From positions 13,545,315-13,609,314 of the forward strand of contig CM063247.1 in NCBI GenBank assembly GCA_032158295.1: 64,000 nucleotides of DNA, read 5' to 3'. This document shows positions 1 to 11,614 of this stretch, in pieces (position 1 is the stretch's first letter; the number at the start of each line of letters is the position of its first letter). The stretch comes from Pycnopodia helianthoides (lineage: Eukaryota > Echinodermata > Asteroidea > Forcipulatida > Asteriidae). The notes beneath the pieces were generated by a model that saw only the letters and a list, made by a program, of their open reading frames with translations, searched no databases and was not told where the DNA came from. Made by a program: the position numbers and the translations under genes.

Positions 1-2287
1 CAAGAAAGAGCCTAAACAACTACTCTGCATTATTAAAAAAATAATAATAGCGATAAACTAAAAATAATAATACAAAAACACAACCGTCACAGTTTTAGTT
101 TACATGGATCCCTCCACCTTCAACAAATTAGTTTGGATTGCCAACTCGGAGTCAGTGTGTAAACTGAGTCCATTTTGCTGGTCCATGCTGATGGAGTCGA
201 TGTTTGGTATTATGAAGTGAACACAGCTAATAGAGCAAACTCAACAATCACGAAATGTATCTGAATGAATGATAACGAAAGTATTTTAGCGAATTACAAT
301 GCGTCATCGACGAGATAACAAGGGGAAAAAAGGTTGAACTTTACAGTAACCGCTGTTATTGGAGAGACTTGAATAATTTAATAAATAAAATGCAGTATTT
401 TCGACAACTTAACTGCGAAATGGTAAGATCCCTCGTATATATTTACATTTTTTTTTTAAATTAAAATACGATTATAGTTTGTTTCATTTGAGATTGCATC
501 GCCGGTGGCTATTTGGGTATAGTTGCTATTATTTTTGCAACAGCTACTTTTGCAAAGACAACAACACAAAAAATAAAGTGTACTCCTTTTTACTTCAGAT
601 TTATTCAGCCTGTAGCAATTCATCGGGTTGATGCGACAATGAAAACGCTCGTTGGTTCCTATTATTTTGCATCAGTTAACTATTTTTCTTTTGGATGAGG
701 AGTTACGGTCAGATTTACGAGTAATTGAATGATTGCCATAAGTTGCAAGCAGTTCAATTAATCAGAATGAACGGGTCTACTCTGACAGGCCCCGCTGCTA
801 TTATTGTAGTTGACCATCTGCTGTGATTGCTCTCCGTTTGGAATTGTTGCAGTGAGAGAAGAGAGAGAGGGAGAGAGGACACAAAAAACACACACACAAC
901 AAAAACAACCCAATTAAACAGACAAACAATACCCCAACAATTAACAAAAAATAGCCATACATCTCATAAATACAAACAAAACAAAAACAAAACAAAACCT
1001 AAGTGATTGGTCAGCTGTTGAATTTGTGTTAGAGCTTGGTGTTGAATGGGAGGAATTTGGGTAGGGGTGACTAATTATGTTTACGCATAAAACCGAGGAC
1101 TTTAACAAAAGGGATCCGGGAAAATGGCATATCGGGGACAGTGCTCGGTTTGTTTCGTGTACAAAACCAACGGGGACGTCGCTAAAAAAAATATAAAAAA
1201 TTAAAAAAATCCAAACCATGGGATGTCCTCGATTTATACCATTTACAAACATGTGTGTGTTTTTTTTTGAGGGTGTGTGTTTTTCCTTTTTCTTCGTTTT
1301 CCTTTTTTACGATCGTTCAACTTTATGATTAAATGGAAAAGGGTCCCCTTGGAAATCAGTGTTTCTTCATTTTTATTCTCCAAAAACAGATCACATTTCC
1401 AAACTGTATACCACCCCCAACACTCACACCTATATTTAATACGATTGCCTATAATGACTCAGCAATTTAACTACAATAGTCAATATACATTTTGGATGTA
1501 ATATGCCCAACTGGGAATCTGAACTCTGCGGCATGGTGTTGCTTATTTTGATAACAACATCTCAATTGAATTAGCAAGAGCCTGCATGATGAAGTTTGTA
1601 TAGATAACAAATAATACACAATGGTAGAGGGAACACGGGCAACATTGCAAGGAGAATTATGTCATTGCTGTTGTTGTTTTATATTTCTTTTTTTGTTTTC
1701 AATAAACAAAGGGTAAAACAAACCTGGTGAATAATGTTCAAATTTGGAGAACTTATTTCACAGAAACAAAAAGGAAAACATGTATATATATCTCTATATT
1801 TCTTTTCTTCAAAATTGTATATCTTGTCAGATAATTTGAGTACGTTTATATCGTGCCCTTTTCTATTTCGGCAATATAAATGAGCATTGGAGATTTGTGA
1901 AGGGTCTTAAAATGCTGTTTCTTTGACTTTGTTTTAGTGTTTTAGACGGAAACCTTTCTCTTGCGGATTGGTACTGGCATGAACTTTATATTTAGACATT
2001 TCCAAAGAACATTTTCGATAATAACATAATGTCTTTCAATAAATCCCCCTGTAATTTGTCTGTCCTGCTTCAAGACGACGTTTAGAATTACCACTATATC
2101 CTTGTTTATATTATTATTATTTACTCATTTTTTTCGTATGTTATTATTGCTACTTTTTATGTAAGAGGTATTTGTTTGTTTGTTCATTGTTTTTCTTCAA
2201 TGTTATCTTCTTTTTAAATGATTTATTTTGGGTGAATCGAATTGCTCTGTATTTCACAGCATTTTATTGTCCGCCATCTATACTCGT
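1..2287. other. Unassigned AT-rich sequence
   Basis: No recognisable gene or element. Short purine and A/C-rich tracts occur at about 845-1000 (GA-rich, then CA and AAC runs), and a GT/T-rich patch at 1250-1290. The open frames here are short, biased in composition and unlike any family I know. Confidence 0.6.
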
Positions 2288-2330
2288 AACTGCGAATAGA
2301 GTACGGATAAACTGCAAATAGAGTACGGAC
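2288..2330. repeat. Short tandem duplication, about 21 bp x 2
   Basis: Two adjacent units of about 21-22 bases, each ending in AGAGTACGGA. They differ by one substitution and one added A. No function can be inferred. Confidence 0.75.
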
Positions 2331-3234
2331 AAAGGAATATCAACATCTTCACAATGTTTAATAAGTTCAAGCGGAATAATACTTATTGTTCAGGTGATTA
2401 CATTTGAGGCGAGTCCATATTCTTGCAGCAAAAAAAAACACACCTCGAATATGAAATCTGTTGACTAGTAAGACCAAAGATATGGATGCGTATATTGACC
2501 CGGTTCATATACGCGTACACAGGGAAAAGGTGGGCCCAGGCAATACAGCCCAGCTCAAGTGCCGCCCACGGGGGAGTCCCTGGATTCAATCAAATTTCTG
2601 TCAGAATAAGAAAGACAATGGTGAAACAAAAAAAAAGAAGAACTTCACCTCAGAGTTGGCGAAATTACGTGCGGATCATCCCGGGAGAATGGTCGCAGCA
2701 GGCCACTAGGATTTGTCTCTAATCACACGGACTGCATTCCGGGGGTGGACTCGCTCGTCCCATGGTGCAACGTCTTGCAGTTGTATCGCATTGTGTCTCG
2801 AAACGTAATGAATAGTGTTACGGATGCGTTGGAGATATGGTATCAAAGTGATTATAGGACCAACTCAAAGGGTTGGTACATGGTCTAAGGAAATGAAAGG
2901 GTATCCAATTCCAGCCAAAATTACATTTCTGCTGATTCTCACAATCTCACATTATACATGCATGGATACATAACATGGACAAGCTGTACATATAGACAGA
3001 ACAGCAAATTAAGGGCCCCAACAGGCCAGCGAGACATGATTTAGGGGAGGGGGTGCTTTAGGCAGAGAGTGCTGCAGCAACCCAAACTTTCTGGCCCGAT
3101 GTGCTGAATTCTAACGCAATTTCAAAATAAAATCAAGTTTGATTTCACCATTTTAGCTCTGCTCTCTAGCATGTCTTACCTCGGCACCCCTGACAAAAAT
3201 GTGTCCTCGTAGGCCTGGGTTCTGACGCAGCAGG

Positions 3235-3236
<2 letters not shown>
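2331..3236. other. Unassigned sequence with a G+C-richer core
   Basis: The part from about 2500 to 2800 is visibly richer in G+C and CpG than its flanks, but no gene is recognisable. A short open frame at 2461-2709 has a faintly immunoglobulin-like stretch (TAQLKC); this is treated as chance. Confidence 0.5.
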
Positions 3237-3265
<29 letters not shown>

Positions 3266-3445
3266 AGATCATCATACGTAGTGCCAACTACCGATAAATA
3301 CAACAACAACAACTGCATGCAACAGCAAACGCAGCATCAACAGAAACAACAACAGCGTTAACGACGACAACAACAACGTCAACGACAACATCGAAAACAT
3401 AAATAACAAAATCAACAGCGGCAATACAAAACACATACACAAAAC
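3237..3445. repeat. CAG/CAA microsatellite tract
   Basis: A pure (CAG)9 run at 3237-3263 is followed, after a short unique piece, by imperfect CAA, CAG and CGA triplets to about 3445. The open frames crossing it are homopolymeric and are not evidence of a polyglutamine gene. Confidence 0.9.
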
Positions 3446-5960
3446 ACACCAGCAATAGAACCAAAAAAAAATGACAGAAGACGCTGAGCCAACACAAAAG
3501 AACGACTGCATTTGTAGCTATAATATCACGACCAAAAAAGGTGATTCTTTCTATTGCAAAAACAGTCGTTCTGTTGGACGCAGTCTGTCTTATCCAGCAG
3601 ATCTACACCGTCCTTGTCGTGAGAAATTAATTTTTAAAATATCGCCTCCCCCGAAAATCTAATCTAGTAAATGTTGCACTCCTACATGCTCATCAACAAG
3701 TTTCTAACCAGAGGGGTGAAGTACAATGACTCTTGATGCGTAGTTGCCCGTGAAAACGCTTCACTGCCGCAACTATACGTGCTCTCGATTCTCCGTGCAG
3801 ACGCCGCGATGCGATAATAATTAAGATGTTACGGTGTTGTGAAGCTCGTGTAAGAGAGTGGCAGGGGAAGGGAAGGTGAGCCGGTGTCCAGGAACGCACG
3901 GAGACATTAATGGCTGCGTCCTGCTAAATTGATATTGGAATTGTAATTTAAAGGTGGCTGGTTAAAAGCCCCTGGGTTGCACTGAAGTTGCAGTAATGTG
4001 CAGAACGTGATCGCGGTGCGTTCTGCTTGTTACCTTTGCTTCACAAAATGGTTTGCTAGAAGGAACACTTAGTAACATTTCTTGGTAACAAACTTCTTAC
4101 CGGTAGCCCCTTTCTCTCTAGGCGTGTTTAACTCACCCCTAACATTTTCAATTTCGTTTTCCACAACATCAATTATGAAGCACAGCCTATTTCAAAATGT
4201 CCGCAGTTAAGAACGTTGATCGCCGATTGATCTGAACTACCAGTAGTGGGTTGCATTGTTCTTGTACAACTAAACAAATCTGCATCATAACGAACATCTG
4301 TTTTCGAGGCAACGTATGTGGTGAAAGTCAGCGCGGCTCTTTAAAAATATTGAAATGTAGATTGAAAGTGGAAATATGTATGGATCAGCAATCCATCTAA
4401 AATTCATCACGGAAACACAAAGGGGCATTCTTCCTATCAGAAAGTCGGCATGGAGGTGCCCTAGAATTTCATCTGAAAGGAATACAATTACAAACTGAAC
4501 TTTCAAAGGACGGTTGTTTAATTTAGGTTATCCCAACTCAAAGAGAGCGAGATAGAGGGAGAGGGTGAGAGGCGGGGGGGGGGTATAATCACAGTACTAC
4601 ATGTAGAAGAAGTATTGTCAATACTAATAACGGCGTACTTTATCTCCAACGGATTAAATCCATGATGCAATAAACGCTTATAACGGTCTCATCAGCGACC
4701 ATGTCCAGCGAGTCTCGGGGTCACGGCATTTTCGCCACGTTGAAATTCCCCCGTTCGTTATTCGCGGGGTTTCGCCCCTCCTACGTACACCTCAGTCGAT
4801 AGTGTAAACCACGACCTCTGGGAATGAGCCAGCTACGCCAACAGAATACGCAGACGGGTTGTTTGTCTGGGACTCTTCGCGTTTTCTCGTTTGCCCAGAT
4901 TTTATCGATTGGATGTCTCGCGAGGCCCTCCTATAAACATTATAGCTTCATGACACTAATCTAATGAAGTTAAATATCTACCAAACGAATTAATGAAATA
5001 ACTGATTTGGGAGGAAAGCACGCAGAATGGGGGAGTTTACTTTTCTGTGGGAAATTAACAGAAAACAACCTGAAATTGTAGGATGAGACCTGAAAGAAAA
5101 TCTGGTAAGACTAACACTTGCGAGACGTACCGGTGCATAGTCAATGAAAGGTGTGTTTGCCAGTGCTTCTTGAAAGAACAGGTGTGCTAAAAATTTAATA
5201 AGCGACTATACTTCGTAGAGGCAAAGATTCAAGCGATTGTGTCCGCGAAGTTTTGTCAAGGTGCTGCCCGGTTCACTTTGTTTGTTTCTCGGAGGGTGTC
5301 GAGAATGCTGGGATGTTTGGTTGTTTAGCTGTTTTTCCCATAGACATCAATGCAGCCATAGCATTCCAACTCTGCCTTTTGCATAAAAGAGGGGGAAACA
5401 AGTCTGCACTGGAACGTACACATTGGTGTTATTGCAAAACCTGTTCGAGTTCATGTTACAACATCGATGAGCACAGCAGAACAGATGCAGCGACATCGAG
5501 ACATCAACGAAGCGTTGAAAAGACAACTTAATCAGTTAAAAAAACAACATACAAACAATATTAACATTAGCATCAGCAGCATGGTAGCATGTATAAGCTA
5601 AGACAGAGGCATGCAAGTCGGAAAAGTACAGATCATTTCATTGGCTGCACAGTCTGAAATGATTATTAGATCAAAACTAGAACACACTCTCGAAAAATCA
5701 CAACCATCACAAAAAAAAAACCTGACAACACTGACTAGTCAGTTGCACAAAATACACCATAGATAACAGGATCATTATAGCCTGGGGGCTAAGTTCATTA
5801 TGCGCTAACTAGTAACCATGATATGTAAATGCTTCTTGAATGAGCATTACTAACATCACGTTCGTCTTGTTACCATTAGACATTTAAGTCAAAGAAGGAA
5901 AAATACAAACACAGAAGAAGGACAACAATAAAGTAGATTTGGTCCCCCTAAAAAAAACAA
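3446..5960. other. Unassigned sequence
   Basis: No gene recognised. A purine-rich tract with a G run lies at about 4541-4585. The stretch from about 4690 to 4960 is rich in CpG and non-repetitive, ending in a homeodomain-site-like ATTA-rich part; it could be a conserved non-coding element, but one sequence alone cannot show this. Confidence 0.5.
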
Positions 5961-6160
5961 GTATAATGCCGTTGGTAAAAAATGTTGAAATCTGCGGCCA
6001 CCTGGGTATTTGTCAAAAACCAGTGTCTGCATTTTCTGTGACCCAATACAGAAAAAACCTGTAAAAGGTTAAGCTCAACCGGTTGTGATCAAAACGAGTT
6101 GTTTTACCCACTTCTCAAAAACTGTAGCATTTCAGGCAAGAACAAGTCAAACTAAGGTAG
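5961..6160. mobile_element. Degenerate copy of a TTAA-type MITE
   Basis: The stretch aligns in several blocks with the better-preserved element at 56409-56746: the AAACCAGTGTC..ATTTT block, the AAACCT..AGCTCAA block and the CTCA.AAAC..TAGCATTT block come in the same order. Both termini are eroded and no TTAA pair was found. It is a non-autonomous piece of DNA with no coding capacity. Confidence 0.5.
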
Positions 6161-7182
6161 TCCATCCCAACCGCCTTTACCATGTAATATATAAAACTAT
6201 GTATTTTATTTGTTTCAATCATGCCACTGTTATGCACACCCTTTAAACGAAGTTTGGTTCAATATCCAACCGTTTAATTATGTTGACTTTGCTGTTGAAA
6301 TCAAATTGTCTAGAGTAAACATAATTATGGTTAAAAATTTGTTTTTGGTATTAACAACGAAGGAAGCCACGGGAAGGCTCTGCTCCGTTAGCATGACCTA
6401 TAGGATCAACATGCCTCCAATTGACCCATAATACATCTCTAGGACTTTATATAGCCGTGTGTATAACCTTAATTAAAGGAATCGGTACTAACTGAAAAGG
6501 TTGGGAGTGTTAAATTCACCCGGGGGGATACTCCAGGCTTCCCTCCTTCGCCACGAGAGGGATGACTGGACACAAATTAGATTGCACTACACAGATGCAG
6601 TAAGCCGTGTAATGCATAGGCCGGGGGCTTGGTGACCTTTTACGTCATGCATTATTCATGAATTGTAAGGGTTTTAAACTTGAAAACAATTTAATGAATA
6701 ATAATAGCATACGTCATCGCCAAGTCTGGGCGGCGTACGTCCAATGTACACCAAGTCGCAGAATCGACGTCACTGTCGTCATAGTGAAAAAGGTATAAAC
6801 ACACACAAAATATTTGGTTTGAATTGAGATCTCACGCCCTCCATTGTTCAAACCAATGTCAATCCTCAAGATAAATGTTCGTATCATGTATACGTCATAC
6901 GGATATAACATATTATACTTAAAGCCGAGACAACAGCATTTGAACTTCCACATACAACTTCTGACCAATCCGTAAACTGTTTGCCTCCGTTAACCTCTTA
7001 AAAGACAAACCTGTTCATCGGATGATGCTATTTACACGGGCTGGTTGTATTTTCTGTTCACTGCAATTTTATTGTTCGATTTAACTTCGATTAAAACAAT
7101 AATGCAGTTTCCCTTCTTTAAACTAGGGCTTTTTCAGACATCACTGCCGTACATCATTTCTTTCATGTCATTTTGATTGCGC
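6161..7182. other. Unassigned sequence
   Basis: No gene, RNA or repeat recognised. The open frame at 6714-6968 (minus strand) has no recognisable motif. Confidence 0.5.
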
Positions 7183-7380
7183 TTAAAGGGAAGGTACACA
7201 ATTGGTAATCACTCTAAAAATTAGTAGCAATTAAAACTGACATGGTTAGAAGTACAGCAAGAAATATTTCAATTAAAAATAATGTGGATATGGAAAACTA
7301 TGTACGTTTTTATCCACAAAATTTGAATCTGCGAAACCTTTCTGTCAGAAACGTTTCTCAAATTGTGTATTCCTATTACG
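7183..7380. mobile_element. Possible TTAA-type MITE, eroded right end
   Basis: A TTAA at 7183-7186 is followed by AGGGAAGGTACACAATTGGT, which matches the terminal sequence of the MITE family seen at 56409 and 14692 (GTACAC..TTGGTAA). A degraded inverted partner, AAATTGTGTATTCCTATTA, ends near 7379. No second TTAA is preserved, so the right boundary is uncertain. Confidence 0.35.
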
Positions 7381-8123
7381 GAATTATTATTTATGCGTGG
7401 ACATAATCGCTGCGGAATTCGGAGATATTGAAAAAAACGCGACCACCTTTTGAAATTAAATTTTCACAGGTTAGTTTTTTGTATATAACTACATTATGTA
7501 GGATTAAAACAATCAAACGGTCCCAAAAACCAACGGTATACTTTGCCTTCAAAGGATTGCTGTTAATTATTGTCATTATCATTATTATTTAACCTTTCAT
7601 TGTCGTGAGTTTTGTCATTGTCACCATTTTTGCATTTATAATCATCGTCCTTTCAGTCACTTCCAGCGTCAGTCGTCAGTCGATAACGAAGTCGTCAAAT
7701 AAGAACTACCTAAAAAACAAAACAACAAACCGCCGCTTTCAGATTTCACCAGAGTATAATAAACCAGTTTCGATTTTTATATTTCAAATTTCCGTTCAGG
7801 ACAGAAAACAAAACAGTGTCTCGCTCTAATGATCCCTTAGGGCTGGGGGGACCTGCTAGCGAAAACACCGGCCTGAGTACCTGATAACACCCCCTCCATC
7901 AAGATTGTTTGTTCATGGAATCTATTAGGACAAACACTTGAGGTCCGCTGACGAGATTCTTCCACTCGGGGTCGTGCGGGTTAGTGTACAATAACTCAAT
8001 TTGCCATATGTTAAGGGAAAATAACGAGGGGCAGAATACAAAGTTCTTTTTATTAGTAGTTTCGTTGCGGCGCCATACGGACGTTTCACCGTGAGAGAAA
8101 ATGAGGTCGTCAATTCACATATG
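7381..8123. other. Unassigned sequence
   Basis: No gene or repeat recognised. The open frames are short and featureless. Confidence 0.5.
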
Positions 8124-8543
<420 letters not shown>

Positions 8544-9602
8544 GGTTAGGGTGAATGTTTTGTTTTTATCATTCCATTTGCCATAAAGCAGAGCGATATA
8601 TAACAAAACCACATTTGTTTATACTCACTTTAACCGTGCCGTCAATGTTAGCCAATAATTTAATATCAAAATTAAGGTAAAATGAGGACAAACGGTAATA
8701 ATCCAGGGAACCGATTCGTTATTAAAAACATTATGTGTTTTTTTTTCTTAGGGAAGGGAAGTGCAGTTGCCTTAAAAAAATAGTTTGCTAGAAAGTAATT
8801 GTTTTTTTTAAATGGCCCTTATTTGTTACATGTTAGTCACACTGTCTTTCAAGAACCTTACAGTTGGATTTGTAACACATAACCATATTCTTCAAGAGAA
8901 CAGTAATATTAGATATTAGAACATACTTTTGGTTACGATTTGTATCAATATTTACTATTCATGAAGTAGGTCTGTCATTCTTTTCGACATACAGATCGTC
9001 AACCTGTTTGTTTGCTGTTTATATTTATATATATTTTTCATCTGTACTGGTATGTCATTGATTCATCTATGCATTGCTAGGCCCTATCTTCATAAATTAG
9101 GAGCTATTTGGGGCGACAATGTCAGGAGCAGACGAGCGAGACTATAAATCCCGGCATATCTCCACCGACGATTAAACCCGAGCAGTCTGGCTGTTGGCAA
9201 GGTATGCAGTCTGACACCCAAACGCTGCCGTGGTGTTGCATCCTCCTCAACGTATGCCGAACTTCACACCAACACGAACACCCCGCGTAATCCTTCCAGA
9301 ACCCATGATTGAATGTAAACTTTTGGACACACATACAAAATAAGGACAACACCAGTGTGAATGTTTTGTGTATCTTTGATTGGAGTGGACGTGATTCCCG
9401 GAGGGACAACCCCCAATTTCCTCAGCTACTTCTGTGTGTCTCTACGTCCACACCTCGGCTATATTCGTCACACGCCACGAGCTAAGTAGTCCCGGACTTG
9501 GGCAAATTTCACATATCGCGCACGTAACTCGCCGCGACATAATTTGATTTCCCGCAGAGGAATTTGCCGAGCATTTACAAACCCATCAAACAAGCAGCCG
9601 TG
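8544..9602. other. Unassigned sequence
   Basis: No gene recognised. From about 9110 onward the sequence is less AT-rich and contains open frames on both strands, but none shows a known domain or flanking splice signals that I can defend. Confidence 0.5.
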
Positions 9603-9665
9603 AGTGAAGGTGGTAGTCACGAGGCACGGATCGATCCTGGAAGGGGGAGTTCGATTCCCCCTCTT
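9603..9665 (+). mobile_element. Possible tRNA-like SINE relic
   Basis: GTTCGATTCC at 9649-9658 fits the RNA polymerase III B-box consensus (GGTTCGANTCC) and sits in a small hairpin made of a GGGGGA/TCCCCC stem. A weak A-box-like GGTAGTCACGAGG lies about 40 bases upstream. The T-arm has an A-C mismatch and there is no acceptor stem, so it is not a functional tRNA gene. Confidence 0.25.
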
Positions 9666-9833
9666 CAAACACTGAATATTCCTGGTAGTTTGTCGCAGTT
9701 GATACTAAGAGGAAAGCACAAAATGGAGCCACTTCTTGGGGACTGAATTTTAAAGATGGATTGATCGGTGGAGAAAGAGTGAGGTAATTGGGCTGCAATG
9801 GGGCTGTGTTTTCTGTCCGTGTTCTTATTTACC

Positions 9834-9856
9834 TTTTTTTTTTTTTTTTTTTTTTT
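9834..9856. repeat. Poly-T run (23 T)
   Basis: Uninterrupted T tract. It may be the reverse of a poly-A tail of a retroelement, but no element body could be recognised next to it. Confidence 0.9.
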
Positions 9857-11500
9857 GCATTCCGTGCATCAACCCCCGGCTTGGAGCCAGAGCACTTCGA
9901 ACAGTTACATGTAAGTTTCATGAAAGCCGTCTTCCTGTTCTGATATCGGATTTCTTCCCCCTCCAGCCCAACAGAGTTTGCCCTCTCCTTGCGGCCAGTG
10001 CATTATCACCCGCGAGATTGAGTTAATCAATAAAGTTAGCAAATAAAGAATACCCGCCTAAACTTCACGCGGGAAAAGGGTTTCAATTTTAAATTACCTC
10101 GCGAGGAGCGCGGACAAAAATCAATTTGGCCGGTGAGCGCCAAAGTCAATAGGCGGAACAGGTGAGGACTGCGCACACTGGTGAAAAACACCGCGTAAAT
10201 CGTCCAGAAAACAACCCGTGAAATTAGCTGCCAACAGAATTCAGAATGACTTTACATCGGACTCTTTTTTTTTTTTTTTACAGGAGTATCTATATAAATC
10301 TTGATCGACTAGGGCGACGATTGTCAATAAGTAAGACGCGCATCACGGTATCGATCCTTGGTGTTTGGTTTCCATTTGTTTCAAGTTCCCGAACTCACCG
10401 AAGAGGTTACAGTTTGATCTCTGTTTTTTGGAATGAGAAGTCTACAATGTATTTATATTATTGGCAATAACGGTCACATTTAGTCCTCCATTAGTCAGCT
10501 GGGAAGTCATGTTTCAATTGGTAACTGGCAAAATCTAACCCAGGGTTAACAATCGTGCATCAAGACGATGCAGTGCTGACTGGAGATGCCATCCGTGCAT
10601 TCTCGGCAGTGGATCAGTATCGCACACCGCAGTGCTACAGGGTGCCACCACGAACAGTCCACATTGGAAAAACCAACGTGACCCGACAGGTGACCAGACT
10701 GCGAGTAATAATTGCTGTTACCGATGTGGTGATCGTTGGAAACCGCCCTCAATGAGGAATATTTCATAAGAGGCCGAATGGGGGCGTAGTTACTTCGGGG
10801 CAATACATTTTGTACGTAATGTGTGTGTAAGTTTGTTGTTTATTTTATTGTATTTTCTTCTCTTCAATTCTATATACTTTTTACCGACTGAGGACAAACA
10901 AATGTGAAAAACAAATTCTTCAAGTTTTAAAATACCATATAAAAACAAAACATTCGCCCCGTAGATATAATTTTTTGTCTAGGGTAACAATTTCTGGGCC
11001 AACTTCTTGCATTATAGTAAACTGATTGAGTTTTGATTCGAAAAAGAAAATAATCCAAACAACATTGACAATTCCTAAAACGTGTAAGAAAACGGTTAAA
11101 GGTATAACACAATCAAATCAACTGTTCAGGTTCTCCTAGTAATGAACACAGCGTCGATCCCGTTGTTGAAAAAATACCGCGTATGAAGGCAACACTGTCT
11201 ACAGCCAGTAATTAAGTAAATCAGAAACAGGTTTGCAAATCCATTATGTTATAACGCCCACATAATTTTTTGCATAAGCTCTATTACGAACATTCTGTAA
11301 TAGTATTTAATAATTTATTTGTTTTCGATGAGTGAACTCACCCCATTAAACGCAAATTTCTTTAGAACACACTGTTAACCCCTCACACAGACGTCACACA
11401 AGGCTGCTGTCTGCTCTCCATCGGTCATTATTGGGGATTAGTGACCAAAGATTGCACAATGAGGGCAATAGCTCTTTAAACAGAACGTGAAGTATGACAT
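9857..11500. other. Unassigned sequence
   Basis: No named gene. The part from about 9960 to 10200 is non-repetitive, CpG-bearing and conserved-looking, with ATTA and AATAAAG motifs. An open frame at 10555-10755 follows a polypyrimidine/AG acceptor-like site, but shows no known domain and no good donor. Confidence 0.45.
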
Positions 11501-11614
11501 GGGCGCCATTTTTGGTAAGCAAATGTTGTGTATTATCATTGATAGCAATGCTAATTATCTGCACTGATATTATGGTTGTATCAGGATAGTTGCTTACTAA
11601 CCAAAATTGCGTCC
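11501..11614. mobile_element. Short foldback element (MITE-like)
   Basis: The left end, GGGCGCCATTTTTGGTAAGC, and the reverse complement of the right end (11590-11614), GGACGCAATTTTGGTTAGTA, are imperfect inverted repeats of about 22-25 bases. The flanks read AGTATGACAT on the left and AGTATGTACG on the right, so AGTATG may be part of a target-site duplication. The length of about 114 bp leaves no coding capacity. The superfamily is uncertain (Mutator-like is possible). Confidence 0.5.

Noticed and set aside
2461..2709. Immunoglobulin-like words (GNTAQLKC..GSPW)
   Set aside because: Only a dozen residues match, there is no second cysteine at Ig spacing with a Trp core, and no splice sites; chance is likelier.
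9603..9665. Functional tRNA gene
   Set aside because: The T-arm has a mismatch, there is no acceptor stem or anticodon arm, and the A-box is weak.
10545..10755. Possible exon with a zinc-knuckle-like CYRCGD word after an acceptor-like CAG
   Set aside because: The His and the last Cys of a CCHC knuckle are absent, the word is in a different frame from the annotated open frame, and no donor follows.
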